From Bdellovibrio bacteriovorus (GTDB lineage Bacteria > Bdellovibrionota > Bdellovibrionia > Bdellovibrionales > Bdellovibrionaceae): a stretch of DNA of 64,000 bases. Made by a program: the position numbers and the translations under genes. Location of the stretch: NCBI RefSeq assembly GCF_001592745.1, contig NZ_LUKD01000001.1:1322848-1386847 (forward strand). The letters are read 5' to 3'. Position 1 is the first letter of the stretch. Each line of letters begins with the position of its first letter. The notes beneath the pieces are model-generated. The model was not told the origin of the DNA. It ran no database searches and saw only the letters and a list, made by a program, of their open reading frames with translations. Positions 44,973 to 53,776 of this stretch are shown here, in pieces.

Positions 44973-45728
44973 TCAGGTCATCGCAGTCAAAGGCCCGTCC
45001 AGCAAGCCTCTGACAAACTGATGAACACGGGGATCAGAATGCTTTTGTGTTTCTTCAGGATTTCCAGTGATAAGAAGCTCCTGGTCCACCACCACGCCAA
45101 TTCTATCCGCCATTTGATAGGCACGGTTCATGTCGTTTGTGATCGCAACAACCGTCGAGTTTTTTTCTTTTTTTAATTTCAGAATCAGTTCGATGATTTT
45201 TTTGGAAGTGATGGGATCTAAGCCCGCGGTTGGGTCGTCATAGAAAATGATCTCAGGGTCTAGAGCGAGCGCTCTAGCAATTCCGAGGCGTTTTTGCATC
45301 CCGCCACTGATCTCGTCGGGGTACAAATCACGTGCATGCGGAATCCCCACCGCATCCAAGAAATACTCTGCTTTCTTTGTAATTTCCCAATCCGTGAGTT
45401 TCGTTGTTTCGCGCAAAGGAAAGCAGATGTTTTCCACGCAAGTTAAGGAATCAAAAAGAGCGTTCTTTTGAAACAAAATTCCCATGCGCTTCAGCAGCGG
45501 AAGCTTCTCCTTATTGCTTAGCGTTAACCAGTCCTTGTGTTCAATAAAAACTTTGCCATTCTGAGGGGTTACAAGCCCTGACATGGTTTTTAATAACGTG
45601 GTTTTCCCCTGCCCGCTGGGGCCCACAATAACGAAGCATTCACCGGCTGCAATATCCAGACTGACACTTTTTAGCACCACGTGATTTTCGAACGCGACCT
45701 TGATGTCTTGCAGGCGGATCATACTCAT
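44973..45728 (-). CDS. MlaF-like ABC ATPase, copy with altered Walker B
   Basis: 251 residues. Walker A GPSGQGKTTLL (about 34-44), signature ISGGMQKRLGIAR, but Walker B reads IIFYDDPTAGLD: the catalytic Glu is replaced by Asp. The switch region is VVAITNDMN, where the usual His is Asn. With a second ATPase in the operon this one may form the non-hydrolysing half of a heterodimer. First gene of the minus-strand unit ending at 40597. Confidence 0.87.
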   Translation of the reverse strand: MSMIRLQDIKVAFENHVVLKSVSLDIAAGECFVIVGPSGQGKTTLLKTMSGLVTPQNGKVFIEHKDWLTLSNKEKLPLLKRMGILFQKNALFDSLTCVENICFPLRETTKLTDWEITKKAEYFLDAVGIPHARDLYPDEISGGMQKRLGIARALALDPEIIFYDDPTAGLDPITSKKIIELILKLKKEKNSTVVAITNDMNRAYQMADRIGVVVDQELLITGNPEETQKHSDPRVHQFVRGLLDGPLTAMT

Positions 45729-45864
45729 GCTTCGTCCAGTTCTTCTGCCAGCGCCTCTGCGCCGAGCGGTAAGTGTTGTCTCTAAATACGATTTGATATT
45801 GAATGTGTGATCGAACGCAAGTTTAAATTTTTTCCATTCGTTTTGAAGCCTTAAGGAGATTTAC

Positions 45865-46809
45865 ATGGCTCACAAAAGAAATAAAATTGCCGTTATCGGC
45901 GCGGGTTTCGTTGGTTCAACTACTGCTCACTGGGCAGCACAAAAAGAACTTGGCGATGTTGTTATCTTGGACATCAATGAAGGTGCAGCCATCGGTAAAG
46001 CTTTGGATCTAGCTCAAGCAGGTCCTATCGAAATGTTCGATACTAAAATCAAAGGCACGAACAAATACGAAGATATCGCAGACTCTGACGTTGTTATCAT
46101 CACTGCAGGTATGCCACGTAAACCAGGCATGAGCCGCGATGAGCTTGTTGGTATCAACGCGAAAATCGTAAAAGACGTTTGTGAAGGTGTTAAAAAATAC
46201 GCTCCGAATTCTTTCGTGATCGTAGTTTGTAATCCAATGGACGTTATGGCCGTTTACGCAAAACAAATCTTGGGCTTCCCTCGTGAGCGCGTTATCGGAA
46301 TGGGCGGTTGCTTAGATTCAGCTCGCTTCCGTGAATTCATCGCTGAAGAGTTGAATGTGTCTGTAAAAGACGTGAACGGTATTGTTATCGGTAACCACGG
46401 CGATGCGATGATGCCTCTAGTTCGTCACGCTTCAGTTTCTGGTATTCCTCTTACAGAGCTTCTCCCTGCTGACAAAATCGCAGCTATCGTAGCTCGTACA
46501 AAACAAGCCGGCGCTGAAATCGGTGGCCACTTGAAAACAGGTTCTGCATACTACGCTCCTTCACGTGGCGCGATCGAAATGGCTGAAGCTATCTTGAAAG
46601 ACCAAAAACGCGTTCTTCCAGTTGCTGTTGAGTTGACTGGTGAGTTCGGTGTTAACGAAGGTTTGATGGTCGGTGTTCTTGCTACTATCGGTGGCAAAGG
46701 TATCGAAAAAGTTCACAAGTTCGAAATGAACCCTGCTGAACAAGAAGAATTCAAAAAGTCAGTAGATGCAGTTCGCACACTAGTTTCTGCTCTTAAAAAC
46801 GTTCAATAA
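45865..46809 (+). CDS. mdh: Malate dehydrogenase (LDH-like type)
   Basis: 314 residues. NAD-binding [16 protein letters not shown] near the start, acidic residue at the end of the second strand (ILDIN), catalytic [10 protein letters not shown] with His, and the RKPGMSR substrate loop whose Arg at the specificity site indicates malate rather than lactate. It belongs to the LDH-like MDH group. AAGGAG SD. It leads a TCA-cycle operon with sucC and sucD. Confidence 0.94.
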   Translation: MAHKRNKIAVIGAGFVGSTTAHWAAQKELGDVVILDINEGAAIGKALDLAQAGPIEMFDTKIKGTNKYEDIADSDVVIITAGMPRKPGMSRDELVGINAKIVKDVCEGVKKYAPNSFVIVVCNPMDVMAVYAKQILGFPRERVIGMGGCLDSARFREFIAEELNVSVKDVNGIVIGNHGDAMMPLVRHASVSGIPLTELLPADKIAAIVARTKQAGAEIGGHLKTGSAYYAPSRGAIEMAEAILKDQKRVLPVAVELTGEFGVNEGLMVGVLATIGGKGIEKVHKFEMNPAEQEEFKKSVDAVRTLVSALKNVQ

Positions 46810-46820
46810 TCGGAGATAAA

Positions 46821-47984
46821 ATGAATATTCATGAGTATCAGGCCAAAGAGATTCTCAGAAAATTTGGCGTAGCGACGTTAAAAGGTAAAGTCGCGCACTC
46901 ACCTGAAGAGGCAGTGGCTGCTGCAAAAGAAATCGGTGGAAATATTTGGGTTGTAAAAGCTCAGATTCACGCTGGTGGCCGCGGTAAAGGCGGCGGTGTT
47001 AAGATTGCTAAGACTTTGCAAGAAGTTGAAGATCTAACGAAAAAAATGATCGGCATGACTTTGGTGACTCACCAAACAGGTCCTGAAGGGAAAGTAGTTC
47101 AAAAAGTTTTCATCGAGCAAGGTTGCAACATCGCTAAAGAATACTACGTTGCATGCTTGATCGACCGCGCTACAGGAAGAGCGGCAATGATGGCTTCTTC
47201 TGAAGGTGGTATGGATATCGAGGAAGTTGCTGAACACAATCCAGACGCGATCAAAAAAGTCGACATCGACCCTACTGTAGGTTTGATGCCTTTCCAAGCT
47301 CGCCAGTTGGCTTTCCAAATTGGTATGTCTCCAGAGATCGTAAATAAAGCGGTTAAGTTCTTCCAAGGCCTTTACAACGCATTCATCACAACAGATTGTT
47401 CGATCGCAGAGATCAACCCTCTGGTTGTGACGAAAGAAGGCGAAGTTCTTTGCTTGGATGCGAAAATGAACTTCGATTCTAACGCTCTTTTCAGACACCA
47501 AGACATCGTCGAACTTCGTGACTTGAACGAAGAAGAACCTTCTGAAATTGAAGCTTCTAAATTCGATCTCGCGTTCATCAAGCTTGATGGAAACATCGGA
47601 TGCTTGGTTAACGGTGCGGGTCTTGCGATGGCAACTCTAGACATCATCAAACTTCACGGAGCTTCTCCGGCGAACTTCTTGGATGTTGGCGGTGGCGCTA
47701 ATAAAGAAAAAGTAACTGCGGCATTCAAAATCATCCTTAAAGATCCAAACGTAAAAGGGATCTTGGTGAACATCTTCGGTGGTATCATGAAGTGTGACAT
47801 CATCGCTGAAGGTGTGATCGCGGCTTCTAAAGAGTTGGGCTTAAAAGTTCCTCTTGTGTGCCGTCTTGAAGGTACAAACGTAGAGCTTGGTAAAAAAATG
47901 TTGAGAGAAAGCGGATTGAATATCACTCCTGCTGATGACCTCACAGATGCAGCTAAAAAGATCGTTGCTGCGGTAAAAGGATAA
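46821..47984 (+). CDS. sucC: Succinyl-CoA synthetase beta subunit
   Basis: 387 residues, standard length. ATP-grasp N-terminus begins [32 protein letters not shown] and the C-terminal [12 protein letters not shown] and [10 protein letters not shown] motifs are intact. With SucD it makes ATP or GTP from succinyl-CoA. It starts 11 bases after mdh. Confidence 0.96.
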   Translation: MNIHEYQAKEILRKFGVATLKGKVAHSPEEAVAAAKEIGGNIWVVKAQIHAGGRGKGGGVKIAKTLQEVEDLTKKMIGMTLVTHQTGPEGKVVQKVFIEQGCNIAKEYYVACLIDRATGRAAMMASSEGGMDIEEVAEHNPDAIKKVDIDPTVGLMPFQARQLAFQIGMSPEIVNKAVKFFQGLYNAFITTDCSIAEINPLVVTKEGEVLCLDAKMNFDSNALFRHQDIVELRDLNEEEPSEIEASKFDLAFIKLDGNIGCLVNGAGLAMATLDIIKLHGASPANFLDVGGGANKEKVTAAFKIILKDPNVKGILVNIFGGIMKCDIIAEGVIAASKELGLKVPLVCRLEGTNVELGKKMLRESGLNITPADDLTDAAKKIVAAVKG

Positions 47985-47989
47985 TCGAC

Positions 47990-48859
47990 ATGGCAATTCT
48001 TATTAACAAAGACACTAAAGTTATCTGCCAAGGTTTCACTGGAGCTCAAGGTACTTTCCACTCTGAGCAAGCAGTTGCTTACGGAACTAAAATGGTTGGT
48101 GGTGTGACTCCGGGTAAAGGTGGCACAACTCATATCGGTCTTCCTGTGTTTAACACGGTGGCGGATGCGAAAGAAAAAACAGGCTGTAATGCATCTGTGA
48201 TCTTCGTTCCACCTCCATTTGCCGCAGACTCTATCATGGAAGCTGTCGATGCAGAGTTGGATCTTGTGATCTGTATCACTGAAGGCATCCCCGTTCTAGA
48301 CATGGTGAAAGTGAAAAAATTCATGCAAGGTAAGAAGACTCGCTTGGTGGGTCCTAACTGCCCGGGCGTGATCACTCCAGGTGAATGTAAAATCGGTATC
48401 ATGCCTGGTCACATTCACAAGCCAGGTCGTATCGGTGTACTTTCACGTTCTGGCACATTGACTTACGAAGCTGTTGGTCAATTGACGGCGTTGGGCCTTG
48501 GCCAATCTACTTGCGTAGGTATCGGCGGTGACCCAGTGAATGGAACAAACTTCATCGACGTTCTAGAGATGTACAACAAAGACAAAGATACTGACGCCGT
48601 GATTATGATCGGTGAAATCGGTGGATCTGCAGAAGAAGAAGCTGCAGAGTACATCAAACGTGAATTCAAAAAGCCAGTAACAGCGTTCATCGCGGGTGCA
48701 GCAGCTCCAGCAGGTAAACGTATGGGTCACGCCGGCGCAATCATCAGCGGCGGCAAAGGCACAGCAGAAGCGAAGTTCGAAGCTTTGATGTCTGCAGGCT
48801 GTAAAATTTCTCGCTCTCCAGCAGAGATGGGAATCACTTTGAAATCTATGTTGAAGTAA
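47990..48859 (+). CDS. sucD: Succinyl-CoA synthetase alpha subunit
   Basis: 289 residues, standard length. CoA-binding Rossmann part with [23 protein letters not shown], and the phosphorylated histidine in [17 protein letters not shown]. Follows sucC by five bases and is followed by a terminator. Confidence 0.96.
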   Translation: MAILINKDTKVICQGFTGAQGTFHSEQAVAYGTKMVGGVTPGKGGTTHIGLPVFNTVADAKEKTGCNASVIFVPPPFAADSIMEAVDAELDLVICITEGIPVLDMVKVKKFMQGKKTRLVGPNCPGVITPGECKIGIMPGHIHKPGRIGVLSRSGTLTYEAVGQLTALGLGQSTCVGIGGDPVNGTNFIDVLEMYNKDKDTDAVIMIGEIGGSAEEEAAEYIKREFKKPVTAFIAGAAAPAGKRMGHAGAIISGGKGTAEAKFEALMSAGCKISRSPAEMGITLKSMLK

Positions 48860-48885
48860 TTTCTTCGCGATTAGGTTTAAAAATC

Positions 48886-48918
48886 AAAACCCACGGTGGA
48901 AACATCGTGGGTTTTTTT
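48886..48918 (+). terminator. Terminator after sucD
   Basis: AAAACCCACG and CGTGGGTTTT stem followed by a T-run. Confidence 0.88.
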
Positions 48919-48939
48919 CTTCCAAATAGAACCTACTTC

Positions 48940-48956
48940 TTAAGATGCCATCTTAA
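48940..48956. promoter_or_regulatory. Palindrome TTAAGAT-GCC-ATCTTAA
   Basis: Perfect 7-base arms, 3-base centre, 112 bases before the GTG of the next gene. Similar arms to the galU palindrome at 15478-15493. The remaining bases of 48860-49067 show no gene. Confidence 0.35.
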
Positions 48957-49067
48957 CCAAATCTAAACCGAATCCAGCATGTAATATTAACAAGCTGCTC
49001 TTTCAATTTCCAGGAACTGTTGGTACACCCTTCCCGTCCAAATAACTAATTTAGACGGAGGTCTTTT

Positions 49068-49448
49068 GTGAAATCGGTGGCTTTCCTTTTCCTGTCAGTT
49101 TTGGTTTCTTTTTCTCAAGTTTCTTTGGCTGAACAGTTGGAGCTTCCTCTTGAGCCCAAACAGTGCATTAGCCTGCAAGAGGCGCAATCTTCTTTAACAA
49201 AGTATATGAATCCGCTTGTGGGTACTGTGCCTGTGGATGATTTTTATTGGTTGAATGAAGACGATGCTCCTCTAACGGCTAGAGACGTCGCTCACGCCGC
49301 AAAATCACTCGAGTGGGATGCCCGCGGTTTAGTCTATCAATCTTCCGCAGTCTATGACGGTTACTGCGCAGCGGGAGCTTCTTGCTGGGGTTGGTACGTT
49401 GTTGATTGCGCAGGTAAAATCGAAGCGCGTATGGACGGTGAAGAATAA
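49068..49448 (+). CDS. Small secreted protein with four Cys, paralog 1
   Basis: 126 residues, GTG start with GGAGGT seven bases upstream. Signal peptide ends near SLAEQ (about residue 21). The mature part begins EQLELPLEPKQCIS and ends with GYCAAGASCWGWYVVDCAG and an acidic tail. Four cysteines could give two disulfides. It is closely related over its whole length to the protein at 50358. Family not recognised. Confidence 0.75.
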   Translation: MKSVAFLFLSVLVSFSQVSLAEQLELPLEPKQCISLQEAQSSLTKYMNPLVGTVPVDDFYWLNEDDAPLTARDVAHAAKSLEWDARGLVYQSSAVYDGYCAAGASCWGWYVVDCAGKIEARMDGEE

Positions 49449-49471
49449 ATCCTTCATGGGATTTATTTTAA
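49445..49471. terminator. Bidirectional terminator over two stop codons
   Basis: AATAAATCC pairs with GGATTTATT. The stem holds the stop of paralog 1 on one arm and of the solute-binding protein gene on the other. Confidence 0.55.
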
Positions 49472-50200
49472 TGTAGCACCGTATTTTTTAAAAATTGTCT
49501 GAAGAGTGCCGTCGGATTTTATTTTATCTACGGCGGCATTCACTTCTTTTTCTTTCACCCGCCCCTTGCGACTGACAGCACACGAGATCGGATATTCCTG
49601 CATAAAAAGGCGTTGGCGATTGCGATCAATTTTTGGATGCTTTAGCTTAAAATAATCCACAAAAATTTCATCGGTGACTATATAGTCGATACGCCCGTTA
49701 AGAAGCTTTTTTAAATTCGCCTCTTCACTGAGGCTGTCTTCTCGAACAAGTTGTTTAGACTGAAATAAAGGATCTAACTTCGGGTACACGTACTGAAGCA
49801 TGGTCCCGATAGTTTTCCCTTTTAGATCCGAAACCTTTTTCGGCATAGTCTCAGGCCCAAGAATGATTTCTCTTTTTGAAAACAGAGTTTTAGAAAAATC
49901 CATTTGATCTTGATTGCTTGCCCACACTTTGCTTGTGTAGCACATCATATCCACTTGGCCCTTCAGCAAATAGCTGTCCAGACGATAACGCGTGATAATA
50001 CTAAAGGTGGCGGTTCGCCCCATAGCTTGCGCCAGAGCGGCCGCATATTCGGCCACAAGTCCCTTTGTTTGGGGGGATTTTTCATCAAAAAGCAAAGGCG
50101 GTGCAAGTCCCGCGGGAATTCCAATTCGAACTTCCTGGACATCAAAGGCAAAGGCTATCGCCGTAGCAAAAAGAATAGTGGCCAATAAAAATAGACGCAT
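49463..50200 (-). CDS. Periplasmic solute-binding protein (SBP family 3)
   Basis: 245 residues. Signal peptide ends near FAFD (about residue 19). SBP_bac_3 pattern: QEVRIGIPAGLAPPLLF, KGLVAEYAAALAQAMG, DLKGKTIGTMLQY and a C-terminal DKIKSDGTLQTIFKKYG. Such proteins bind amino acids or similar and feed ABC importers or sensor kinases. No permease or ATPase is next to it, so it is an orphan. It lies inverted between the two paralogs. Confidence 0.8.
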   Translation of the reverse strand: MRLFLLATILFATAIAFAFDVQEVRIGIPAGLAPPLLFDEKSPQTKGLVAEYAAALAQAMGRTATFSIITRYRLDSYLLKGQVDMMCYTSKVWASNQDQMDFSKTLFSKREIILGPETMPKKVSDLKGKTIGTMLQYVYPKLDPLFQSKQLVREDSLSEEANLKKLLNGRIDYIVTDEIFVDYFKLKHPKIDRNRQRLFMQEYPISCAVSRKGRVKEKEVNAAVDKIKSDGTLQTIFKKYGATLK

Positions 50201-50318
50201 TGGTTTCGAGCTTGCTGCAAAAAAGGAGCTTTATCAAAAGCATATTGCAGCTGGCGTTAAAATATTTCACTGTTCTTTAAGATTCCATCAACGGGCTGAT
50301 TTTGATTAGGTCAGGTAG

Positions 50319-50328
50319 CACGGCCGTG
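50319..50328. promoter_or_regulatory. 10-bp palindrome CACGGCCGTG
   Basis: Perfect palindrome in the 157-base region between the divergent genes at 50200 and 50358; operator-like, unproven. Confidence 0.25.
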
Positions 50329-50335
50329 ATAGAAG

Positions 50336-50351
50336 CTCCTAAAATTAGGAG
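50336..50351 (+). promoter_or_regulatory. Hairpin covering the SD of paralog 2
   Basis: CTCCTAA-AA-TTAGGAG; as RNA a 6-bp stem and 4-base loop that includes the SD AGGAG six bases before the ATG at 50358. Confidence 0.4.
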
Positions 50352-50357
50352 TCTTTC

Positions 50358-50720
50358 ATGAAAAAATTGGTTTTTGCCATTCTTGTATCTCTTTTTTCAA
50401 CCACAAGCTTCGCACAACAATTGGAGCTTCCTCTTCAACCTAAACAATGCATTTCAGTTCAAGAAGCCGCAGTTGCTTTGAATAATTACCTGACTCCCCT
50501 TATTGGTACGGTTCCTTCTGACGACTTCGAATGGGCAGATCAAGAGGTCACTCAAGAAGATGTCTCTCGCGCACTTCGTTCATTGAAATGGAATCAAAAA
50601 GCGTTCAACTATCAATCCACAGCGGTGACTGAAGGTTACTGTGCAGCGGGTGCAAGCTGCTGGGGTTACTATGAAGTGGATTGCGCAGGAAACGTGACTG
50701 CGAACTACGACGGCGAATAG
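50358..50720 (+). CDS. Small secreted protein with four Cys, paralog 2
   Basis: 120 residues. Signal peptide ends near SFAQQ (about residue 19). It shares with the protein at 49068 the strings QLELPL-x-PKQCIS, GTVP-x-DDF-x-W, and GYCAAGASCWG followed by VDCAG, so the two arose by duplication. The four cysteines are at the same places. SD AGGAG is inside a hairpin. Function unknown. Confidence 0.77.
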   Translation: MKKLVFAILVSLFSTTSFAQQLELPLQPKQCISVQEAAVALNNYLTPLIGTVPSDDFEWADQEVTQEDVSRALRSLKWNQKAFNYQSTAVTEGYCAAGASCWGYYEVDCAGNVTANYDGE

Positions 50721-50797
50721 GTCGTCCTCACCCTGAAGTATTTTCAAAAAATCGTCCGCTAATCTTTGTAAAAGCTCAGAATATTATTGTCTTGTAA

Positions 50798-50825
50798 TGG
50801 TCCCCAAGGAATAAACTTGGGGCCA
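50798..50825 (+). promoter_or_regulatory. Hairpin abutting the cytochrome start codon
   Basis: CCCCAAG (50802-50808) pairs with CTTGGGG (50816-50822) and GG with CC beyond a one-base bulge; the loop holds GAATAAA and the SD-like AAGGA is partly in the stem. It touches the A of the ATG at 50825. Confidence 0.4.
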
Positions 50826-52495
50826 TGAAGTTCATTACGATCTTGTTATTGATTCTTTCTTCCCATTCGTTCGCGTCTTCTCCAGATTGGTCCGCTGGTG
50901 TGGCCATCCCGACAAATGGACGCCACAATATCTATCAATGGTCCGACGAAGATTTCGTACAGATTAAAAATCGCGGGAAAATCCATACGCAGATTTATCC
51001 GGTCACGGTCACCGGTATGCTTCCGCCTTATTGGCCAACGGTGCGATTGATTGAAGAAGACAACAAAAATCCTTTTAAAAAATGGGTGCAGTCGATCCTT
51101 CACGGAGTCAGTGGCTTTGACTCTTTCAATGATGTTCTTAGGAATCTGGGTCTTCACCCTTACCCCAAAAAAACTGATGAAGGTGTTTACTCTGTACCCT
51201 ATCCAGAGAATATCGGCCCTGATGATCTGATGGGTTTGGGACTAATTCAGCGAAATGGTGCCGAAGGGTTTACCTTTAGCTGTGCCGCCTGCCACTCGAG
51301 CAATCTCTTTGGCAAAACAGTTTTAGGAATGACCAACCGTTTTCCAAAAGCGAATGAGTTTTTCATCAAAGCTAAGAAATTGATGGCTGTGACAGATCCG
51401 TATCTTTTCCAAGCCTACACTGGAGCGACGAACGCTGAGCGCGAACTACTATCTGAAGCGCAAGATCATCTGCGTTTTGTTTCTTTAAAGCAGCCTATTG
51501 CGTTGGGGCTAGATACGTCTTTGGCGCAAGTGGCTCTATCTTTAAATCGTCGGTCAAAAGATGCTTATGCAAGCTACAGTGAGTGGTACGCCCGCTTTCC
51601 TCGTCATGATGCGATCTTAGACAATCACCCTGCGGATTCTAAACCCGCTGTGTGGTGGAATTTAAAATACAAAAATCGCTGGCTTTCCGACGGCAGTGTC
51701 TTAAGTGGAAATCCTATTTTCACTAATATCATCTGGAATGAGGTGGGCCGTGGTGCGGATCTCGTTCAACTAGAAAAATGGCTTGCAGAGAACAGCGCCG
51801 TTATCGAAGAACTGACAACGGCTGTGTTTTCTTCAGAAGCACCTTTGATTACTGATTTCATCCCTGCAGAGAAAATTGATCTTGGCCGTGCGAAATTGGG
51901 AGAACAAATCTTCAATACAAACTGTGCGAAATGCCACGGAAATTACGATAAAGCCTGGAGCCTTGCGGGTTCAGAAAATTTGCCTCTCAAAGAGCAGCTT
52001 AAAACGGTGCAAGTTCGCTACAAACAATCCACACCTGTTGTCGATGTGGGAACTGATCCTTATCGTCGTCTAGGAATGAAGTCTTTAGAGCAACTCAATG
52101 ACCTTGAGATTTCAAAAAAGAACGGCATCGTGATTAAAGCCCAAGAAGGATATGTGCCGCCACCCCTTGTAGGTATTTGGGCTCGTTGGCCGTACTTGCA
52201 TAACAACTCGGTTCCGAATCTTTGCGCTCTTCTGACTCCATCGGATCGTCGTCCCGTTGCCTACTATTCGGGTGATGCCTTGAATCCCACAACCGACTTC
52301 GATTTAGAGTGCAATGGCTATCCCTTGGGAGATAAAACTCCGAAGTCCTGGCAGACTCGTGACCATTATTTTGACACTCGCAAGAAGGGCATGAGCAACA
52401 AAGGCCATGACGAGCGCATTTTCATTAAAGACGGAAAAGAAATTCTGTCTAGTACGGATAAGCGCAATTTGATTCTTTTCTTGCAAACTCTCTAG
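50825..52495 (+). CDS. Di-haem c-type cytochrome, RoxA/MauG-like
   Basis: 556 residues. Signal peptide ends near SFASS (about residue 18). Two haem motifs: CAACH (153-157) and CAKCH (367-371). A C-terminal IWARWPYLHNNSVPNLCALL and DRRPVAYYSG fits the RoxA/RoxB and di-haem peroxidase-like group. Such proteins are periplasmic or secreted; RoxA cleaves rubber, relatives have other oxidation roles. No maturation genes are nearby. The start codon sits against a hairpin. Confidence 0.8.
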   Translation: MKFITILLLILSSHSFASSPDWSAGVAIPTNGRHNIYQWSDEDFVQIKNRGKIHTQIYPVTVTGMLPPYWPTVRLIEEDNKNPFKKWVQSILHGVSGFDSFNDVLRNLGLHPYPKKTDEGVYSVPYPENIGPDDLMGLGLIQRNGAEGFTFSCAACHSSNLFGKTVLGMTNRFPKANEFFIKAKKLMAVTDPYLFQAYTGATNAERELLSEAQDHLRFVSLKQPIALGLDTSLAQVALSLNRRSKDAYASYSEWYARFPRHDAILDNHPADSKPAVWWNLKYKNRWLSDGSVLSGNPIFTNIIWNEVGRGADLVQLEKWLAENSAVIEELTTAVFSSEAPLITDFIPAEKIDLGRAKLGEQIFNTNCAKCHGNYDKAWSLAGSENLPLKEQLKTVQVRYKQSTPVVDVGTDPYRRLGMKSLEQLNDLEISKKNGIVIKAQEGYVPPPLVGIWARWPYLHNNSVPNLCALLTPSDRRPVAYYSGDALNPTTDFDLECNGYPLGDKTPKSWQTRDHYFDTRKKGMSNKGHDERIFIKDGKEILSSTDKRNLILFLQTL

Positions 52496-52528
52496 TGGTT
52501 GCGAATTCCACCGGGTTATCCACATTCC

Positions 52529-52570
52529 AAGCTGTCGATACTTTCGACAGCTTCAGAATTCTTTTCTGAA
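52529..52570 (+). terminator. Double hairpin after the cytochrome gene
   Basis: AAGCTGTCGA/TCGACAGCTT is a perfect 10-bp stem, and TTCAGAA/TTCTGAA follows. The T-tract is weak, so terminator or RNA-stability element. Confidence 0.55.
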
Positions 52571-52618
52571 AACATTTCGGGGCCCACATGAGCGAGTGGC
52601 TTATGTTAAAAAGACCTC

Positions 52619-53368
52619 ATGAAAAGAACGTGCATTTTAATTTTTAGTGCTATCGTCCTTTGCGCCTTCAACTCATTTGCAAATTCTGAAGAGTCGTTTG
52701 CCCGAGGCTTCCTTATTGCTGTCGACACCCGTGATCACAAAGCGTGTGAACAAGCCTTCTTAAGAGTTTCTGGAGCCACCGGCCTGAAAATCTCAAGCTT
52801 GTGTGCTCAAGACGGCCGTAATCCTTTTGCCGTGGCCGTCATCACTGTTCCTATTGATGAATTCGAATTTCTTTCTGAAGTCACAAATAAACACGGCTCG
52901 AATGCGCGTGCATCTCGTGCTGACAGGTCTGTGATTATGACTCTTCCGCATGATCGCGATACTGAAACATACTTTCGCATCTCCGCACGTCGCGATCGCA
53001 TGTCGATTACCGTATTCCGCGAAAGTGATTTTGGTGCGATGGATGAGCGTCGCGAACGCTTTCTAATCATGTCATTCGTGATGAAAAATACAGGCTCTCA
53101 GGGACTGCAGGACCAGCGCGTGGCATCTTCCATTGATCGTCGTTTGGTCTACAATCGTGGCGCAACGGAATTGACTCAGTCACAGTACAAATCTATCGCC
53201 ACCAAAGCTTCAAACATTATTGATGCCATTAATGGTGCTGTTCAAAATATCACTTCGCCGCGTGTTTCCCTAGATGTCTTCGTTCCTCCAGATGCTTGCG
53301 ATGCCAATCGCTTCTGTCCTAATGAAGATGTTATTCGCCTTGGTTTAAGCGTCGTAATTCGCTTTTAA
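52619..53368 (+). CDS. Secreted protein of unknown function
   Basis: 249 residues. Signal peptide ends near SFANS (about residue 22). Mature part is mixed alpha/beta, rich in Arg and Asp, with four cysteines in the mature part (CEQAF, SLCAQ, DACDAN, RFCPN). It ends LGLSVVIRF, with a C-terminal Phe but otherwise not barrel-like. Not recognised. It has its own terminator. Confidence 0.68.
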   Translation: MKRTCILIFSAIVLCAFNSFANSEESFARGFLIAVDTRDHKACEQAFLRVSGATGLKISSLCAQDGRNPFAVAVITVPIDEFEFLSEVTNKHGSNARASRADRSVIMTLPHDRDTETYFRISARRDRMSITVFRESDFGAMDERRERFLIMSFVMKNTGSQGLQDQRVASSIDRRLVYNRGATELTQSQYKSIATKASNIIDAINGAVQNITSPRVSLDVFVPPDACDANRFCPNEDVIRLGLSVVIRF

Positions 53369-53379
53369 AATCAAACAGA

Positions 53380-53406
53380 GGGCGGATTTATTTCCGCCCA
53401 ATTTTC
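53380..53406 (+). terminator. Terminator after secreted protein gene
   Basis: GGGCGGA and TCCGCCC around TTTATT, followed by AATTTT. Confidence 0.75.
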
Positions 53407-53460
53407 GTTTGACTATTTGCGGCAAAAATCCTAAGAAAAGCCCCAATCCTGGGAGCTAAA

Positions 53461-53763
53461 ATGAAGAAACTATTAATTTTTATTCTATTGGCAGCAAGCC
53501 CTGCTTTGGCCGGCCGTATTGACGAAATCGTCATCATGACGACAGAAAGCGTGGAAGAGACTTTGGATCTTTGGAACACGGATAAAACCTACGAAATCAC
53601 GTATCAGGATTTCACAACGCCGGACCAAGGATTTGATCTTGCGGTGAAAACCAAGCTCAACGTAAAGAATGTCCGCGAGAGCCAAAACCAAGAGTGGACA
53701 TGTGTCACTCAATTCGTTAAAACTCCTAGGTTCTTTGACGTTTCTAAAACAGATTGTAAATAA
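53461..53763 (+). CDS. Small secreted protein, 100 aa
   Basis: 100 residues with a signal peptide ending near ALAGR (about residue 17). GGGAG lies before the ATG. Two cysteines near the C-terminus (WTC, TDC). Not recognised. It ends 13 bases before ndk, whose possible promoter TTGACG at 53735-53740 would lie inside this gene. Confidence 0.65.
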   Translation: MKKLLIFILLAASPALAGRIDEIVIMTTESVEETLDLWNTDKTYEITYQDFTTPDQGFDLAVKTKLNVKNVRESQNQEWTCVTQFVKTPRFFDVSKTDCK

Positions 53764-53776
53764 ACAAGGAGATACC

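Noticed and set aside
53735..53762. Promoter TTGACG-N16-TAAATA for ndk
   Set aside because: The -10 hexamer matches consensus at only three positions, so it is not listed as a feature.
53669..53776. N-terminal extension of Ndk
   Set aside because: Ndk families start at MAIEQTF; the upstream part lies in the 100-aa protein gene.
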